64,000 nt of DNA from NCBI RefSeq assembly GCF_022376445.1, contig NW_025954998.1:62001-126000 (forward strand), read 5' to 3'. Both the position numbers and the translations under genes were made by a program. This DNA comes from Fomitopsis serialis (Eukaryota; Basidiomycota; Agaricomycetes; Polyporales; Fomitopsidaceae). Below the pieces are notes generated by a model. That model did not search any database and had not been told where the DNA came from. It worked only from the letters and a program-made list of their open reading frames with translations. Numbering within the stretch: the stretch's first letter is position 1; each line of letters starts with the position of its first letter. Of this stretch, positions 51,648-63,979 are shown piece after piece.

Positions 51648-54600
51648 TCACTTCGAGAACGAGGCCAGCCCGCTCGTCTTCTTTTTCTGCACGCCCGCGC
51701 CCGCACGCCTGTCCTGCGGGATGTGCGACTTCTTCGCCCCTCCCCCCTCATCCTCGTCCTCCTCGTCCTCATCATCGTCATCACTGTCATCGTCATCCGA
51801 CTCCCCCGCCTTCTCCGCCGCTTTCTTAGCCGACCATGGCGCGTCCTTCGCGACGGGCGTAAGCGCGAACGGCGTGAACAGCGCCTGGGTCGCGATATCG
51901 GACAGCCGCCGGAAAGGCGCGTCCCTCAGCCAGGGGCGCTGCGAGCGCCGCACGGCGATGGGCCGCTCGTCCTCAGAGGAGGACGAGCCGGAAGGGAGGC
52001 GGCGCGGCGGCGGCCGGTGTGGAAGTGGGGCCGGGGGCGAGCGGGGTCCAGGGGACTTGGCTGCTGCTCGGGAGGAAGAGCGGGTCCGAGTTCGGGACGG
52101 TGTCTTGCGTCTGGGACTCTGGTTGGGATTTGGGCTCGGGCTCGGGCTGAGCCTGCGGCTGCGAACTCTCTGGATGCGACTGAGATTGCGATTGCGAAGC
52201 AGCTTTCCGAGTTGATGCAGCGCGTTTGCGTGTAGAGACGGGTTTGCGCGATGTCTTCTCCGGCTCTGCTGCGAGCGGACTCGAGTGCGCGGGGCTGCTA
52301 GACCGCAGCTCGTCGATCATCATCGACTCCCTTCGGCAGCGAGCCCTCCTGCGTCTGCGGCGTCTGGTTGAGAATCGTCCATCCCGGCCTCTGCGACTGC
52401 CCAGCCGCCTTCGGGGTCTTCTGCGGCTCGGCGACGCCACCTGCTTGACTTGTCCGCGTCCACCGCCGGCTCCCCGTCCTCGTCCTCCGACTCGATGACC
52501 GACGCAGGCTTCGGCGCCGCCGCCTTACCGCCTCTGCCTCCCTCTTAGCCGCCTCTCCTCGCGTATGCGTGCCTTCTCGGCCTCCTTCGCCGCCTTGTCC
52601 GCCTCCCGCTTGGCCTTCTCTCCGCCGCCAGGCGCTCCTCTCAGCTGCCCTCCTGTCCTTCTCCTCCTGAGAGATGCGCGGGCGGCCTCGCTTTTGGGGG
52701 CGGGTTCAGCGACCGGAGCCGGGTCTGGCGGGGGCGGCATCGACGCAACAGAGCTAGTTCTCGTCGACCTTCGTGCAGGCTGCGAAGCCGTCGCGTCCTC
52801 GTCGAGCTCCGCGAACGAGGGGATGACGTGCGGGACCGCGGGCAACTCGAGCTTTGACGCGAGGACGGCCGCGGAGTGCCGACTTTACCCTCCCTGTCCT
52901 TCATGCGCTTCACCGTCCCTGGCCGCGAAACGGGCAGAGGCGGCGGAGTGCTCAATCGCCTTTCATTGCGGGTGAATGTGCGGCCGGTTCGGGTTCGATG
53001 GGGTCAAAATCGTCCATGCGTGGCGACTCGGGGATGATGAAGTCCTCCGCGGGTTCTATGGGATCGGCGGGTTCTTCGCCCGCTGTCGTTCGCACTGCGG
53101 GACGGGAGGCGAGTTGCGCTTGCTGTTGGAGTGGTAGCGTCGAGCTCGACTGACGGTGTCACAGGAGGGCTTTGCCGTGAGTCGGCAGCGTCGCGAGCTG
53201 CAGATTCGGCCCGTTCTGAGCTTGAAGATCCCGGCCTTGGTACCTCTTGTGACTGGTTTCCATCCTGTTCGAGTAACTGATTTGAAGTGTCTTGTTCATC
53301 GTTCTCGTGATGATCTACTTCCATCATGGACACAGTGGGTGAGACCGGTCCACCCACAGCTCCCGCGGGACCCTCTGGCGATTGCCGTCCGTCGTCTCCG
53401 GTCGGTGCGAAATCGTCTACAGCTTGGTTAGCTGATATAACTGTAGGAGTATCCCTTGTATAGACCTAGCACCCACATCAGTACTCGTAGTTAGATGGCA
53501 ATCTTGAGCATACCTGTCCCTCAAAGGTATCCTGGGGATCGACGTCCATGAGTGTGGCTGCAACGACCTCGTCTTCCTCCTCCGCGGCAACATCTGGTCC
53601 CGGTTCCTCATCCTCATCTGAAGACGAGCCTTGCCGTTCAAAGCGTTTCGACAGACGTCGAAACTTCTTGTCAAGCTTGGCCTCTTCCTCTTCGTCGTCG
53701 TCCGCTTCGCTCTGCTTCTCGTTGTCGGAATCCTCTTCCTCGCTATCCGAGGGCAATTCCTCGAGGATGCTCTTCCTAGGTGCTGGGCCCCGTAGCAATG
53801 CATCCACGTCCACCTGAGATAAGTCGGGACCAGGCTCCTCTTCCTCGTCGCTCTCCTCGTCACTCGATGAGCTTTCGTCGCTGCTGCCTTCACCGCGTCT
53901 CTCAACGGTGACTTCATCTACGTCAGATCCCGCAGGCGGTCGCGGGGGGGAAGAGCCCTGGACATCACGCAGCAGTCGGGAAGCAAGACTCGGCGGAGGC
54001 CGGGGAGAGCTAGGCCGGCCAAAGACAGTCGGAGCGACAGGGACTACCGCTCGTTTCGTCGAGCTTTTTGCACGCTCATCAGCAGCGGCCGATTTGAGAA
54101 CAGGAGCAGCATCAAGCGGAACAGGCATGTTCGACTCAGCAGTAGGTCCGCTAGCAGAGTCCACGTCCATATTGCTAGCTTCAGCCGAGACGGCCTTTCC
54201 CTTGCGCTGCCGCTTCGAGGGCTGCGGTTCAACAGCAGTCACAGATGTTCCCGCAGGCGAAGCAGGCTCCGCATCATCAGCTGCCGCCGTGTCAGCAGTG
54301 TCTATGGGCTTCAGGTCGGCGGGCTTCTCCTTCGCCTTCTCCTTCCGGTGTTTCTTGGGCTTTACTGGCGCTTCCTGAGCCTCTTCTTGTATAACCTCTG
54401 GTACAGGGTCAGGTATGCTGGGTTGCTGAGCTACCTTGATTGGGCAGGAGTGCCAGCGTGTTGTCTGCGCATGACGGCTAAAATGGCAGCTTGCACGGCC
54501 TTCATGTTGTCCGACGGCTTGTCATCATCTAAGAGAACGAGATGAGCGATCTATTCGTTCAAAACGCGCAAATGTGTTACCATCCGCCTGTGTTGACGGC

Positions 54601-56837
54601 GGAGCTACAGCAGTGACGTTCGTGGCTGAGTCGTCGCCTTTGCGCTTCTTGCTCTTAGGTTTCGCGACAGCCGTGGGCTCCGTTGCAGGAGCGGCCGGCT
54701 CTGTGGACGCTGAAGGAAGGTATCTCAATTGTTAGCTCTCTGTGTACCTCCTGCTGTCCAACTGCATACCGTCCTCTACGACCGCTGTACTTGCTTTCTT
54801 CGACTTGGACTTACGTTTCTCTGCAAGAACATAGGATCAGTCACGTCGAGAAAGCTATATCATATAGCCGTCCCACTTACCTTTGCTGGTCGACGTAGAG
54901 TCTAAACGAGATGGCCCTGCCATAGGATCTACAGATGCTATCAGATAGACATACATGGATGAACGATCGTACCAACCTTCCTGCGCATGACTGGCATCCA
55001 TCTTTGACGTAGAGGAGCCAGGAACATTAGCATCACCTGCTGCTACAGCAGGCTTATCGGCCTTCTTGGATCGGGCAAGTATGACGGCCATAGCGTTAGC
55101 TACTGCCTCCGCAGTATCCATAGGCTGGTCAGCGACAACAGGAGGAACGGCAGGTTCGGCCTCTGGAGGAGCAGCCGCGCTCTCGTCTTCTCCTCGCTTC
55201 TTCTTGCTCTTCTTCTTTGGCTTCGTCTCCGTGGCCGGCGGTACGCTGTCTGCGGCGACGGTCTCAGGAACGGTCTCCGAGACGGTTGGGTCATCCGCTT
55301 GCTCGACCTTTTCTGGCCGCGCCTTCTTGGACCGTTTAGGCGGCTCGGAGGATGGTGCCACCTCGGTCTGCTCATGCTCAGTAGCCTCGTCTCGCCTGCT
55401 CTCAGCTTTCTTCCCCTTCTTGCTCTTCGTCTTTGGAACATTAGCTTCAACATCCTTTGTCTTGACGGGCGGAGTTGATTCCGATGGAGGTTGAGGCTGA
55501 TCAGGCACGACTACCTCGCTCGGCACCTTCTCTTTCTTACGCTTCTTGATGGGAGAATCGCCAGGCGGAGCATCCGGTGTTTCCGTAGTCAAACCACCAG
55601 TATCTGCAGAGGGACCAGGTTGCGGCGTGGGCATCACAGGCTTGGGTATTTGCCTGCGTTTCCACAGTTTATGCTTGACCATGACAGCGGTCGATGGCTC
55701 AGCATCGTCCATCGGTGTCTCGGGAGGTACTGGAGGGGGTAAGGGATGGTCAATGGGAGAGTTTGAAGGACCAGCAGCGTCGGCGTCAGTAAGAACTGTT
55801 GGGTCCACAACACTCTTTCGTTTTCGCTTCTTCTTGAGCAAGTCGCGATGCATTCTGGACCCCGCTTCAGGGCGCACTGCGTCCAGTGACACACCAGAAG
55901 GATCGACATCCTCGTTGGGATGTGTGCGCGCAGGACCAGAACCCGAAGCCAGCGAATCGGGAGTGGCTGAGCGAGTCTGTCAGTAGACTGGTGATGTAAA
56001 GCGTAGTCAGAAACATACGAGGGACATAACTTGGGGGCGGGTTCGAAGCGGAACGATCCACTAGGTCCTGTATGCTCGAGTCTCTGAACTTCTGCTTCTT
56101 CTGCTTCTTCCGGGGGCGTTCGACCTCGAAGTCATGCGGACCCGCTGTCTCAACATTCGGAAGCGCTGACACGGCGCCATCACCAGTATGAGTTGCTGGA
56201 GGGATGGTCTCATTTGGCTTCATCAGAGAACCAGCCATGTAGGAAGTTGACGCGATAGGGCCATCCCCAGGTGAAGGCGCCATCGAAGTTCGCTTCCTCT
56301 TGCGTTTACGCACCCCAGTCTACAGACGCTTAGAATCACCGTACGGTATGAAAGAATATACCCTCACCAGAACGCTAGTGGACTCCGGTTGAGGGTGGCC
56401 ACTGAGCACGCTAGTGGCCGGTTGAGCATGGCTAATGGATGTTCCAGCACCGACGGATGAGCTACCGACGCTCACAGAGACTTCTGCTGCGGTCTTCGAG
56501 CGTGTAGCAATACGAAATGCGTCGAAGTCATCGTCTGCGAATACCTGTTCGGGAGACGAGCGGCGGGAAGGAACAAGCGCGCTCACCATCGTCCAGATCA
56601 ATACGTTTCCCATTCTCGATTCGCGCCAGCTGTATTGCCTTATCGGCAGAAAGCTTGAGCTTCTGCCTCACCGCGTCCTTCGTTTGCGATAGGGTGGCAT
56701 CTCATCCATAACTCTCATCAGACCTTTGAGCAGTTGTTCAATGCGACTTTATACTCACCTCGGAAGATCCTCTGAAAGGTCCGCCCTCCGGGCGCGTAGA
56801 ACGTGATCAAAGGCCCTGGCTGCCTTCCGTTCGCCAT
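51648..56837 (-). CDS. Large charged nuclear protein with N-terminal ubiquitin-like fold
   Basis: Starts MANGRQPGPLITFYAPGGRT at 56837. After an intron comes DATLSQTKDAVRQKLKLSAD then ARIENGKRIDLDDxDDFDAF, a beta-grasp-like pattern similar to the N-terminal domain of Net1/Cdc14-anchor-type proteins; this likeness is tentative. The following ~1,300 residues are low complexity: alternating acidic and Lys-rich blocks (KKRKRKSVV, KKKSKKKRGEDES, SSDEESDEEEEPGPD), several KxKKxRK signals and Pro/Thr linkers. The C-terminus has RRLSDIATQALFTPFALTPV, an Asp run and ends KKKTSGLASFSK at 51648. Numerous short introns and frame changes (51970, 52450, 52640) mean exon joins are not final. Two adjacent genes cannot be excluded, with a break most likely around 52.4-53.4 kb. 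Nucleolar or chromatin location is inferred from composition. Confidence 0.6.
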
Positions 56838-57053
56838 CGCCGCCGATGTCTAGAAGATGCGAGCGTGATGTGGGACACGTCCAACGTGCAAACGGACGCG
56901 TTCAACTTGAACGTAAAGCCACAGCCGACGCGAAGGTCGCCTCGGCGAAGATATTTAGCTGCCCGAGGCAAGACGGGGGTGTGTTTCCGCATTTGGGCAG
57001 ATCCCACAAACCATCACACGCACAAATACTCTCCTCGCTACCTCCCTCCAACA
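56838..57053. promoter_or_regulatory. 216-bp divergent promoter
   Basis: Separates the start of the charged nuclear-protein gene (leftward) from the complex I subunit gene (rightward). Both cores must lie here. I see no unambiguous TATA box; CCTCGGCGAAGATATTTAGC near 56940 is the most AT-rich part. Confidence 0.4.
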
Positions 57054-57410
57054 TGGCCGGACACTACAGTATGTGCTACGACCTGTGTGTCATGTTTTCA
57101 ACGTTCTGAAGTGCTGCACGCTAGGTCCGGGCTTTCACCCGCATCTACCTGGCTTCAAGCACAGGTTCCTCGCGATCACACTCGGCGCGAGCATGTGGTT
57201 CTTCATCTTCTACCGTGCCAGGTGCGTCACGCCTATGCACTCCCAGGCGGGGACTGACTTTCTCGCAGGAAGGACGGTGCGAAGCTGTTGGTAAGTGGCC
57301 GCAATCTGCGCGTGTGATGCTAACTAACGCTGCGGTAGGGCTTGAGTCACCCGTGGGAGGCACATGGACATGGGCACAATGAAGCCGGTCACCACGAAGA
57401 GCACCACTGA
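57054..57410 (+). CDS. Small mitochondrial complex I subunit (NDUFB2-like)
   Basis: Accessory membrane-arm subunit of NADH:ubiquinone oxidoreductase. Four exons, 57054-57069, 57125-57221, 57269-57290 and 57339-57410, sum to 207 bases and encode 68 residues with no frame break. Sequence order: MAGHYSPGFHPHLPGFKHRF, one transmembrane helix FLAITLGASMWFFIFYRAR, then KDGAKLLGLSHPWE and a His-rich tail (HGHGHNEAGHHEEHH). The FxAITLGxxMWFFIFYR plus HPWE pattern is what identifies it. The His-rich end is a feature of this subunit in several eukaryotes. The 16-base first exon would be missed by most gene finders. Confidence 0.8.
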
Positions 57411-58274
57411 TAGACGGACCATTGCGCATTATGTGACTAGAGTATGAGAAGACAACATCGGTCTATCTGCTTGCGGAAACATCTATGTGAAGGAGTTGAG
57501 CCTAATACGCTGGTGTTGGAACATGCTCGCGACTGCCTGCAACCCTCTGGACAGCAAGGCACATGTGCCATTATTTCCTTCGCTTTCCTCCTGTCTGCCG
57601 ATAGGTAGGTCGCAATTATTCTTGAAGGACTGCCCTGTGCCCACATTGCAATATCTCTACCGTCATCGTGTCATTCCGACGCTTGGTTGCGGCACCCTCA
57701 TGCTCGTCAGTATCGAACGATCTGAGGCATTTTCCGCGTGTATACTCTTTGGTCGCTGCTCGCCGCGAATGACCGAAGTTGCATGAGCTTTCCTAGCTCC
57801 CCATTCTCAGGTCCGCAATACGTAGGGCGCTGTTCAGACCATTGTTCATCGTAGTCAGTCCATATCTTTTACTGAGCTCTCACAAAATTGGTAAGCACCT
57901 CCGATTACAGTCCTTATTTCCTTGGAGCTTTCAAGCTAAGCTTGATACATCATTCAGTACGCAGTCTCAATGCGTTCACTGAATTGATGTGCATACAATG
58001 GCCTGAATTCATGAACGGCTCGCATGTATCTACGTCACTATGTAGCATTTTGTCACGTGCAATATTTAGCGTGTGGGCGCGCAGCGAATCAACGCGGGAT
58101 GCAGCTGCGACTGTGGACTGAGGGCTCTCTATTCAACACAAGCTTTCTTGGCCCTTGGAACTCTTACCGCACTTGCAATCCGGGCTTGATACTCCTAGGT
58201 CTGTATATCCGTATGACGAGGTAGACGAGTCAAAGGCACCTACTCTCCAATTCTCTTGATCAACGGAACGTCTC
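57411..58274. other. Intergenic interval
   Basis: Between the complex I subunit and the gelsolin-type gene, both rightward. AT-richer than its surroundings, with only short frames; no repeat or RNA gene noticed. Confidence 0.5.
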
Positions 58275-61200
58275 ATGGATCGACCATCAAGTGCTGCTCG
58301 TCGGCGGACGTTCGACCTTCCCTCCAAGCCAGAGACCGGATTGGCAGAATGGACAAGCAAGATCAAAGAGCTACAACGGCAGGTCGACCAGGACGAGGAG
58401 ACGGAACATAAGCGACTTGAGGAGGAGATCCGGGCATCCAGGATGGCTCGTCTGCGTAGGAGCGGTCAAATCGGGAGCGTCGACCTATGTGAGTGTTCAT
58501 TGGCATTATATAATAGCAAGTGAACAGATAGGCTTTGTCCGACAGCTAAGAGCGACCTGTCCAGTGTGGCCTCATCGCCCGCGCCGGACAGCCCAGCGAG
58601 CCCGGCTGGAAGGCAGCAGGGTCAAGAAGACGCCTTACGGAGACTGACTGGCGAGGCACGGCCATCCACAACGGAGCCTGTGAAATCCGTCTCCTCCAAG
58701 GCCCCCATGTCGCTCGCGGAATTCATGGGAGGTCGTGCGACTGGTCCGCGACTTACGCGGCATGCACCCCAACAGGATGCCCATGACCCGACTCAGTTTG
58801 AGCAGCGTACGCTCAGGAATATCACCACCCCTCATCCGGTCTTTGGCCGTGGCGGCGTCGCTATGCCTGGCATGACAGGCAGAAATCGCACACCCGCGCC
58901 ATCTACGCCGGAGCCGGAGGAGCGAGCGAGGCTAGCCTCGGTGGCCAACCATATCACTGGACGGGACCGCAAACAGAGTACGCCCTCCGTCGTGCAGTCG
59001 ATCGTACACAAAGTCGAAGTGGAGACAGTAGCGCCGCAGAAGACCGGAGCCTCAACCGCTTCTTCTTACACGATGCGACAGCGTACAATCAGTACACCGA
59101 CTGGTAGCGCCCCCCTAATAAGCGCACCTCCGACTCGTACATGGGAGACCACGGTACAGCACAACAACGGCGCTACATCCCGGCCAGTGTCAATTTCCCC
59201 TGGCCTACGTTCAGCAACACCTGGACAGGACCGTCACACACCCGCGAGGCCTATACAAACCCCACCACCTGTATCTTCATCCTCCATATCACGTCCTTCG
59301 AGTTCTTCTCGCAGCCCTGCCCCAACTTCTCCAACCACCTCATCCTCCCCGAAAGCAACCATAAGCACGCCATCCCTGGCGAGACCAATCCAACCGTCAC
59401 CGCGCGCTTCTCTCGGACCTCAGCTCCCAATCTCCCTAAATCCTTCGCCTGCGTTCCTTCGTGCACCTCCACCTAAAGACCCCACGCCGAGTATCAGCCG
59501 TCTGCAAGGACGCGGCTTCGTCAAGAGCATGGTACAAGCGACCGCTCAACTTTCAGTTGTAGCGCCTCCCACCCCACCCCTGCCAGAGAAGAAGGATTCC
59601 GGAGGGCGAAAGTCAGCGCCTGTTCTAGACCGATGGCAGAACACCGGAACCACGAGCTCGACGCCATCTCCTCCGCCAATTATCTCTCCTCGGCCCGCTG
59701 CGATGCGCAAGTCGTGGACGGTTGACCCGTCTTCTCCGGATACGACGCCCCCGCGCTCGGTGAAGACGGACTACACGGGCAGGTCGCTCAAGTCCGTCTC
59801 CTCTGTCCCCTCCTTCCACCACTCAGACGCAGCATCGTCTTCAGCCAGGAGCGATGCGGGCGACGGCTCTCCGCGCGGGCGAGGCCTCGGGTCGTCCACG
59901 ACGATGATCTCGTACATCAAGCCCATCAAGACGGGCGACAGACCGATGACGGCGTCGCCGCCTCCTCCAGAGGTGGTGGACGAGATGGGCGTGCGGGTGC
60001 GTACGCGCAGCAAGAGCCAGCATCGCTCGCGGAGCCGGCACCGCTCGAAGAGCAGAGAGGCGCCGCGCGAGGAGCGGGAGGGCGGGGGAGCATCTGCGGG
60101 GCTTCCGCCAGCGGGCAAACCACTCAGTCATGTAGGTCCCCTTTGGTAATGACATTGTTTGCTTGCTTCTGTTGGGGCACGCGTGATTAGGGCTGCAGTT
60201 CCTTCGGTTTGCTGCCTGAGCTGGACTTGCGCTAATGCTGTGTGTTCTCTCTCTCAGCTGACGAAGGACAGGGCGAAGAAGCCTCGGAAGGCGAGGTTTG
60301 CGCAAGACCCTGTCCAGGAGACTCGTGTAGTCTCTTCTTCAGCAGCTTCTGCTGAGGTGAAGCAGACCTCGCAGCCAGAGCCGGCGCCGCTCTCTCACCT
60401 TATCTCGACTGCACCGGCCCCGGAGGTTGTGGTCTCTCTTCCGTCGTCGGACCATGCACCGACTTCGCAGCAGGAGCAAAAGCCTGTTTCGCCGCTGAAG
60501 AGCAGGTTCGAGGATGACTTTGTCCCTTCAGCGTCCCCGCCGGTGGCAAACAAGCCTAGCCAGCTCAGCCAGCTAGTGATGCCGAAGTCGCTGGTGGCTC
60601 CTACGCAAAGCATCGCTTCCCCTGTCACGCCTAACCGTGGCTTGACCCCATCGCCGACCTCACAGCAGGCGAAGGAGAAGCCTCCGGCGTCCCCCGGACG
60701 TCACACTCGTATTCCGAGCACTGGAAACCGGGCACTAGTCATGGATGTCGCGCAGGCCCTGGCAGTGCAGACCGCCCTTGAACAGAGGCAGCCGCGAGAG
60801 GAGCAGGAGGCTGAAGTACCTCCACCGCCGGACGTCAAGATCGTCGCGGCGAACTGGGGACCCAGGAACGGGACTGCCAGGGCCGACGCTGATAAGCGGA
60901 AATCTAGCTACGAGAGATACTCGGCGATCATGATGCCCCCGCTAGAGGAGGAAAAGACACCTACACCTTCGCCGGCTGGGACACTTGCTCGTTCGTCTGT
61001 CCCTGTGGTGCCAGACGTCATCCCTGAAACAGAGCAAGAGGTCGCGCCTCCTGCAGTGGAAGGGCCTGCAGAGTCTTCAGCGTCGTTGGCAGAGGTCGTG
61101 TCAGAACCAGCAGCGCCCGCTGAAAGCAAGATCATCCACATTGGTTTGTCTTCATTCATAAATTTCGCGCTCTCATAAGGCTGATTATGGCTGCTATCAG

Positions 61201-62773
61201 AATCTGTCGACGAGCCATTGCCTAATATCGATGTCGCCGCGCTGCTCAACTCAGGCTGCAGTCCGTACTCGCCGGATGCAGATGTGCAGACGATTTCGGT
61301 CGATGTCATGATTATCGTGGGGAACGTGGCGACCGCCATTCCTCGTGACACTTACATCTTCTACGACCACGACGTTTTGGCTATCATACATCGCGCTAAA
61401 GTGCGGTCTACCGGTCTCGTCTCAACAAAGGTGTGGGGATGGAAAGGGAAGCACGGCCGCCTCGGGGAACGAGAGGAGCAAAAGCTTCAGGGACTTGCGC
61501 GACAATACGGGACGAAAATGGTAAGAGAAGTCCTTGATTGTGAAGACAGAACTTCAAATGATTGCGTTGCCCGAACATAGGTCAGGATCCAGCAATATTG
61601 TGAACCCACGGAGCTAGTAGCGGTCCTGGGCGGGAAGCTTGCTATTCGTCAGGTATGTGTCTACCGCTGTGTAGGTGCCTCTTACTAAACCGTACGTAGG
61701 GTTCGCGGTCGCACTGGTCTCCCGAGAATACCGCCATGCATCTCGTTCGGTCCCTGAATGGGGTAACCTTCATAGACGAGGTCGACATAGTGAGTGCATC
61801 GAGACTAAAGCATATGCATGCACCTTCTCAACCGATATCATCAGGGCATCCGGAACCTATGCTCAGCGTTCAGCTATTGCTTGTCCCTCCTGGGATCGTT
61901 GTATGTCTGGCACGGATGCGGTTCTGCTGACGCTGAGCGCGCGGCCGCTTGTGAATATGCGAGGGCCCTTGCTTCGTCGGCAAGTGTCATTGAACTCGTC
62001 GAGGGCGAGTCAGATGCGGATGACGAGATGTTCTGGCTAATCCTTGGCGATGGCGAGTATGCGAAGGCCGATTATTGGAAGTGGAAGGCATCTTCTCCGT
62101 CTGTTCACCCACGCATATGGTCAGTAGATGCAACGAAGGGAGATGATGCGGTGCGTCGTCCCTGTTTCTGTTCGGCTATCCCTCTCATACTGCCGTGATT
62201 TAGATCCAACCTGTCCCTGCATTTGCGGATCACCCAGAATTCCACCACCTTGTTCACCTCGTGGACTGTGTCTGGGAGTTCTTCGTCGTCGTCGGCAGTG
62301 AAGCTCGTGGCAAACGAAGAGATATCAAACTGGCACTCGCAGTAGCTACGGTACGAGTGGACGTCGCCCTGTGCTGTGCGACCGGGTTCTGAGACATTGA
62401 TGCAGAAATTGTCTGATATCACGGCCTCATCGAGGCCATTTACCCCAACGGTACATGCATTGATCCTGCCTTCACAACTGCCTACCGACCTCAGGCTTCA
62501 CTTCCGAGACCTTGATGAGGCTGCTGTGGTACGTTGTTCCCTAGCAGTCATGGCTTGATGACGTTCATCCGTTGTCAGAATGCCGGACATATACCAGAGC
62601 ATATGAATCTCCTCGCTGCAGGGGATGCAGAGGAACATGTACGTTAGGATTTCGTTACTTGAACGTCTATCTGATCGTTCTTTTTATAGCTGAAGACAAC
62701 TACATGGGAAAGGGCTATCACGAAAGACCCCTCTATGTTGCCCTTGGGCGTACACGTTTCGGATCTGAGGTGA
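58275..62773 (+). CDS. DUF4045-gelsolin-repeat protein
   Basis: Probable actin-binding protein. It starts MDRPSSAARRRTFDLPSKPE with a short coiled coil (EWTSKIKELQRQVDQDEETE). About 850 disordered residues rich in Ser/Pro/Thr follow, with DUF4045-type landmarks: SLAEFMGGRATGPRLTRHAP, TQFEQRTLRNITTPHPVFGR, GGVAMPGMTGR, GRGFVKSMVQATAQ and VKIVAANWGPRNG. The C-terminal third has gelsolin-like repeats: RDTYIFYDHDVLAIIHRAKV, LVSTKVWGWKGKHGRLGERE, EPTELVAVLGGKLAIRQGSR, GSLYVWHGCGSADAERAAAC, EMFWLILGDGEYAKADYW and FHHLVHLVDCVWEFF. The end reads NAGHIPEHMNLLAAGDAEEH / LKTTTWERAITKDPSMLPLG, stop 62771-62773. The first intron follows IGSVDL (58489). The 527-codon and 339-codon frames are fully open, so this gene shows no obvious base errors. 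Confidence 0.9.
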
Positions 62774-63445
62774 TCTGATTCACTATTTCAGGAACACTAT
62801 CTCCATCCCGCACCACTCGCTTTATATACCTCCGCTGGACTAACCAAGCTATGCTTATGTGGAATGCTATCTATCGCAGTTCTCGTGCTTCATCCTTCAG
62901 CTATGTTGTTTGACTCCCGGATTTGCTCACGCTCCAGTCCCAGTTGAGCACTTGATTTCAGAGCAAACGCGTGGACGTGGACGTTCGATTCAAGTTCGCA
63001 TTGACTTCCTCCGAGAGATTGACCCGTGATACCATGAGGAGGACTCGTGACCGTGTTCAATGCACGAACCTTGTAGCTGCTCACAGCGTGACCACTTCGC
63101 CCACGATGGTGGTATTCAATCGCGGGGATAGCGGGGCTCTCTTGCACGTTCAATGAGACCATGGTCCAATACAGGAATGTAAGCGCGCCGTTTTTATCGG
63201 TAGCAGTCTCAGCTGACGCCTCGGCCCTCAAGGTGACAGCTTCACTGATTCACCAGCCCATACCTGAAGGTCATCTTGCCTTATCGCGTACCACCTTTGC
63301 TTGCAAAACATACGGTGCTTTCTCGTGGGAGATTTGGATGCAGTCTTTCGACTCTTCTAATCGGCCCTGGGACGTAAGGCATGGTCCATAAAACCTTGAT
63401 TTAATCTGCAATGACTTCGCACTCGAAGGCGTGGACGGGGTCAAG
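62774..63445. other. Intergenic interval
   Basis: The 3' flank of the gelsolin-type gene and promoter of the following secreted-enzyme gene. A minus frame 63231-62890 and plus frame 63161-63391 overlap; neither is recognised. Confidence 0.45.
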
Positions 63446-63979
63446 ATGGTTTGCCTTCCCCACTCTGTGCTCGTCGTACTGAGCGCCTCCTTGGCTCTAG
63501 ACGTTTTCGCCCATCCCCTCGTCGACGATGTGACAGCCGAACTTGAAGTGCGCGAGTTGAGCGGACGAACTGGGACCGCACTTCCCGCGCCGTTTTGCTT
63601 TCCTGCCCTTGGGTTTGTGATGCCGCCGGTACTGCCCCCGGACAACACTATTTGGTGGTGCGATCCTAGCACCGAGTACGCGTTTGTCGGCTTCAGCTAT
63701 GAGGTCACTGCATGTAAGTCCGCTATGTTGGGTGTGATCACTTAGTTTCTTATCTTGGCTTGGACAGGTCAAACTCCCGAACAACTGCACCGGGAATTTG
63801 CCGACATTCGCTATCACTTCAATTCTCGCTACGTCCGACTGTATGGGGCGTGCGATAGGGAGGGCTTCTAGTGAGTCTTTCACGATCATCACTGACCTCG
63901 AGAGTCAAATATAGTGTTTAGTGATGATATCGTCAATGCTGCATGGGATAATGGCCTGGGAGTACATGCTCTCGTCTGG
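63446..63979 (+). CDS. Secreted glycoside-hydrolase-like protein, 5' part
   Basis: Runs off the right edge. The start MVCLPHSVLVVLSASLALDV is a signal peptide ending near AHPL. Exons 63446-63713, 63768-63870 and 63923-63979 are in phase. Recognisable stretch: TIWWCDPSTEYAFVGFSYEV-TACQTPEQLHREFADIRYHF, NSRYVRLYGACDREGFYDDI, VNAAWDNGLGVHALVW. The order (FxSxxVRLYGxCD, then IxxAxxxGLGVHALVW) is that of beta-1,3-glucanase-type (beta/alpha)8 barrels related to GH17, common in basidiomycetes and active on cell-wall glucan. Catalytic glutamates lie beyond the window, so activity cannot be judged. Confidence 0.7.

Noticed and set aside
51187..52215. 342-codon plus-strand frame with Ser and Arg runs
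   Set aside because: Shadow of the Asp/Glu-rich C-terminus of the nuclear-protein gene on the other strand.
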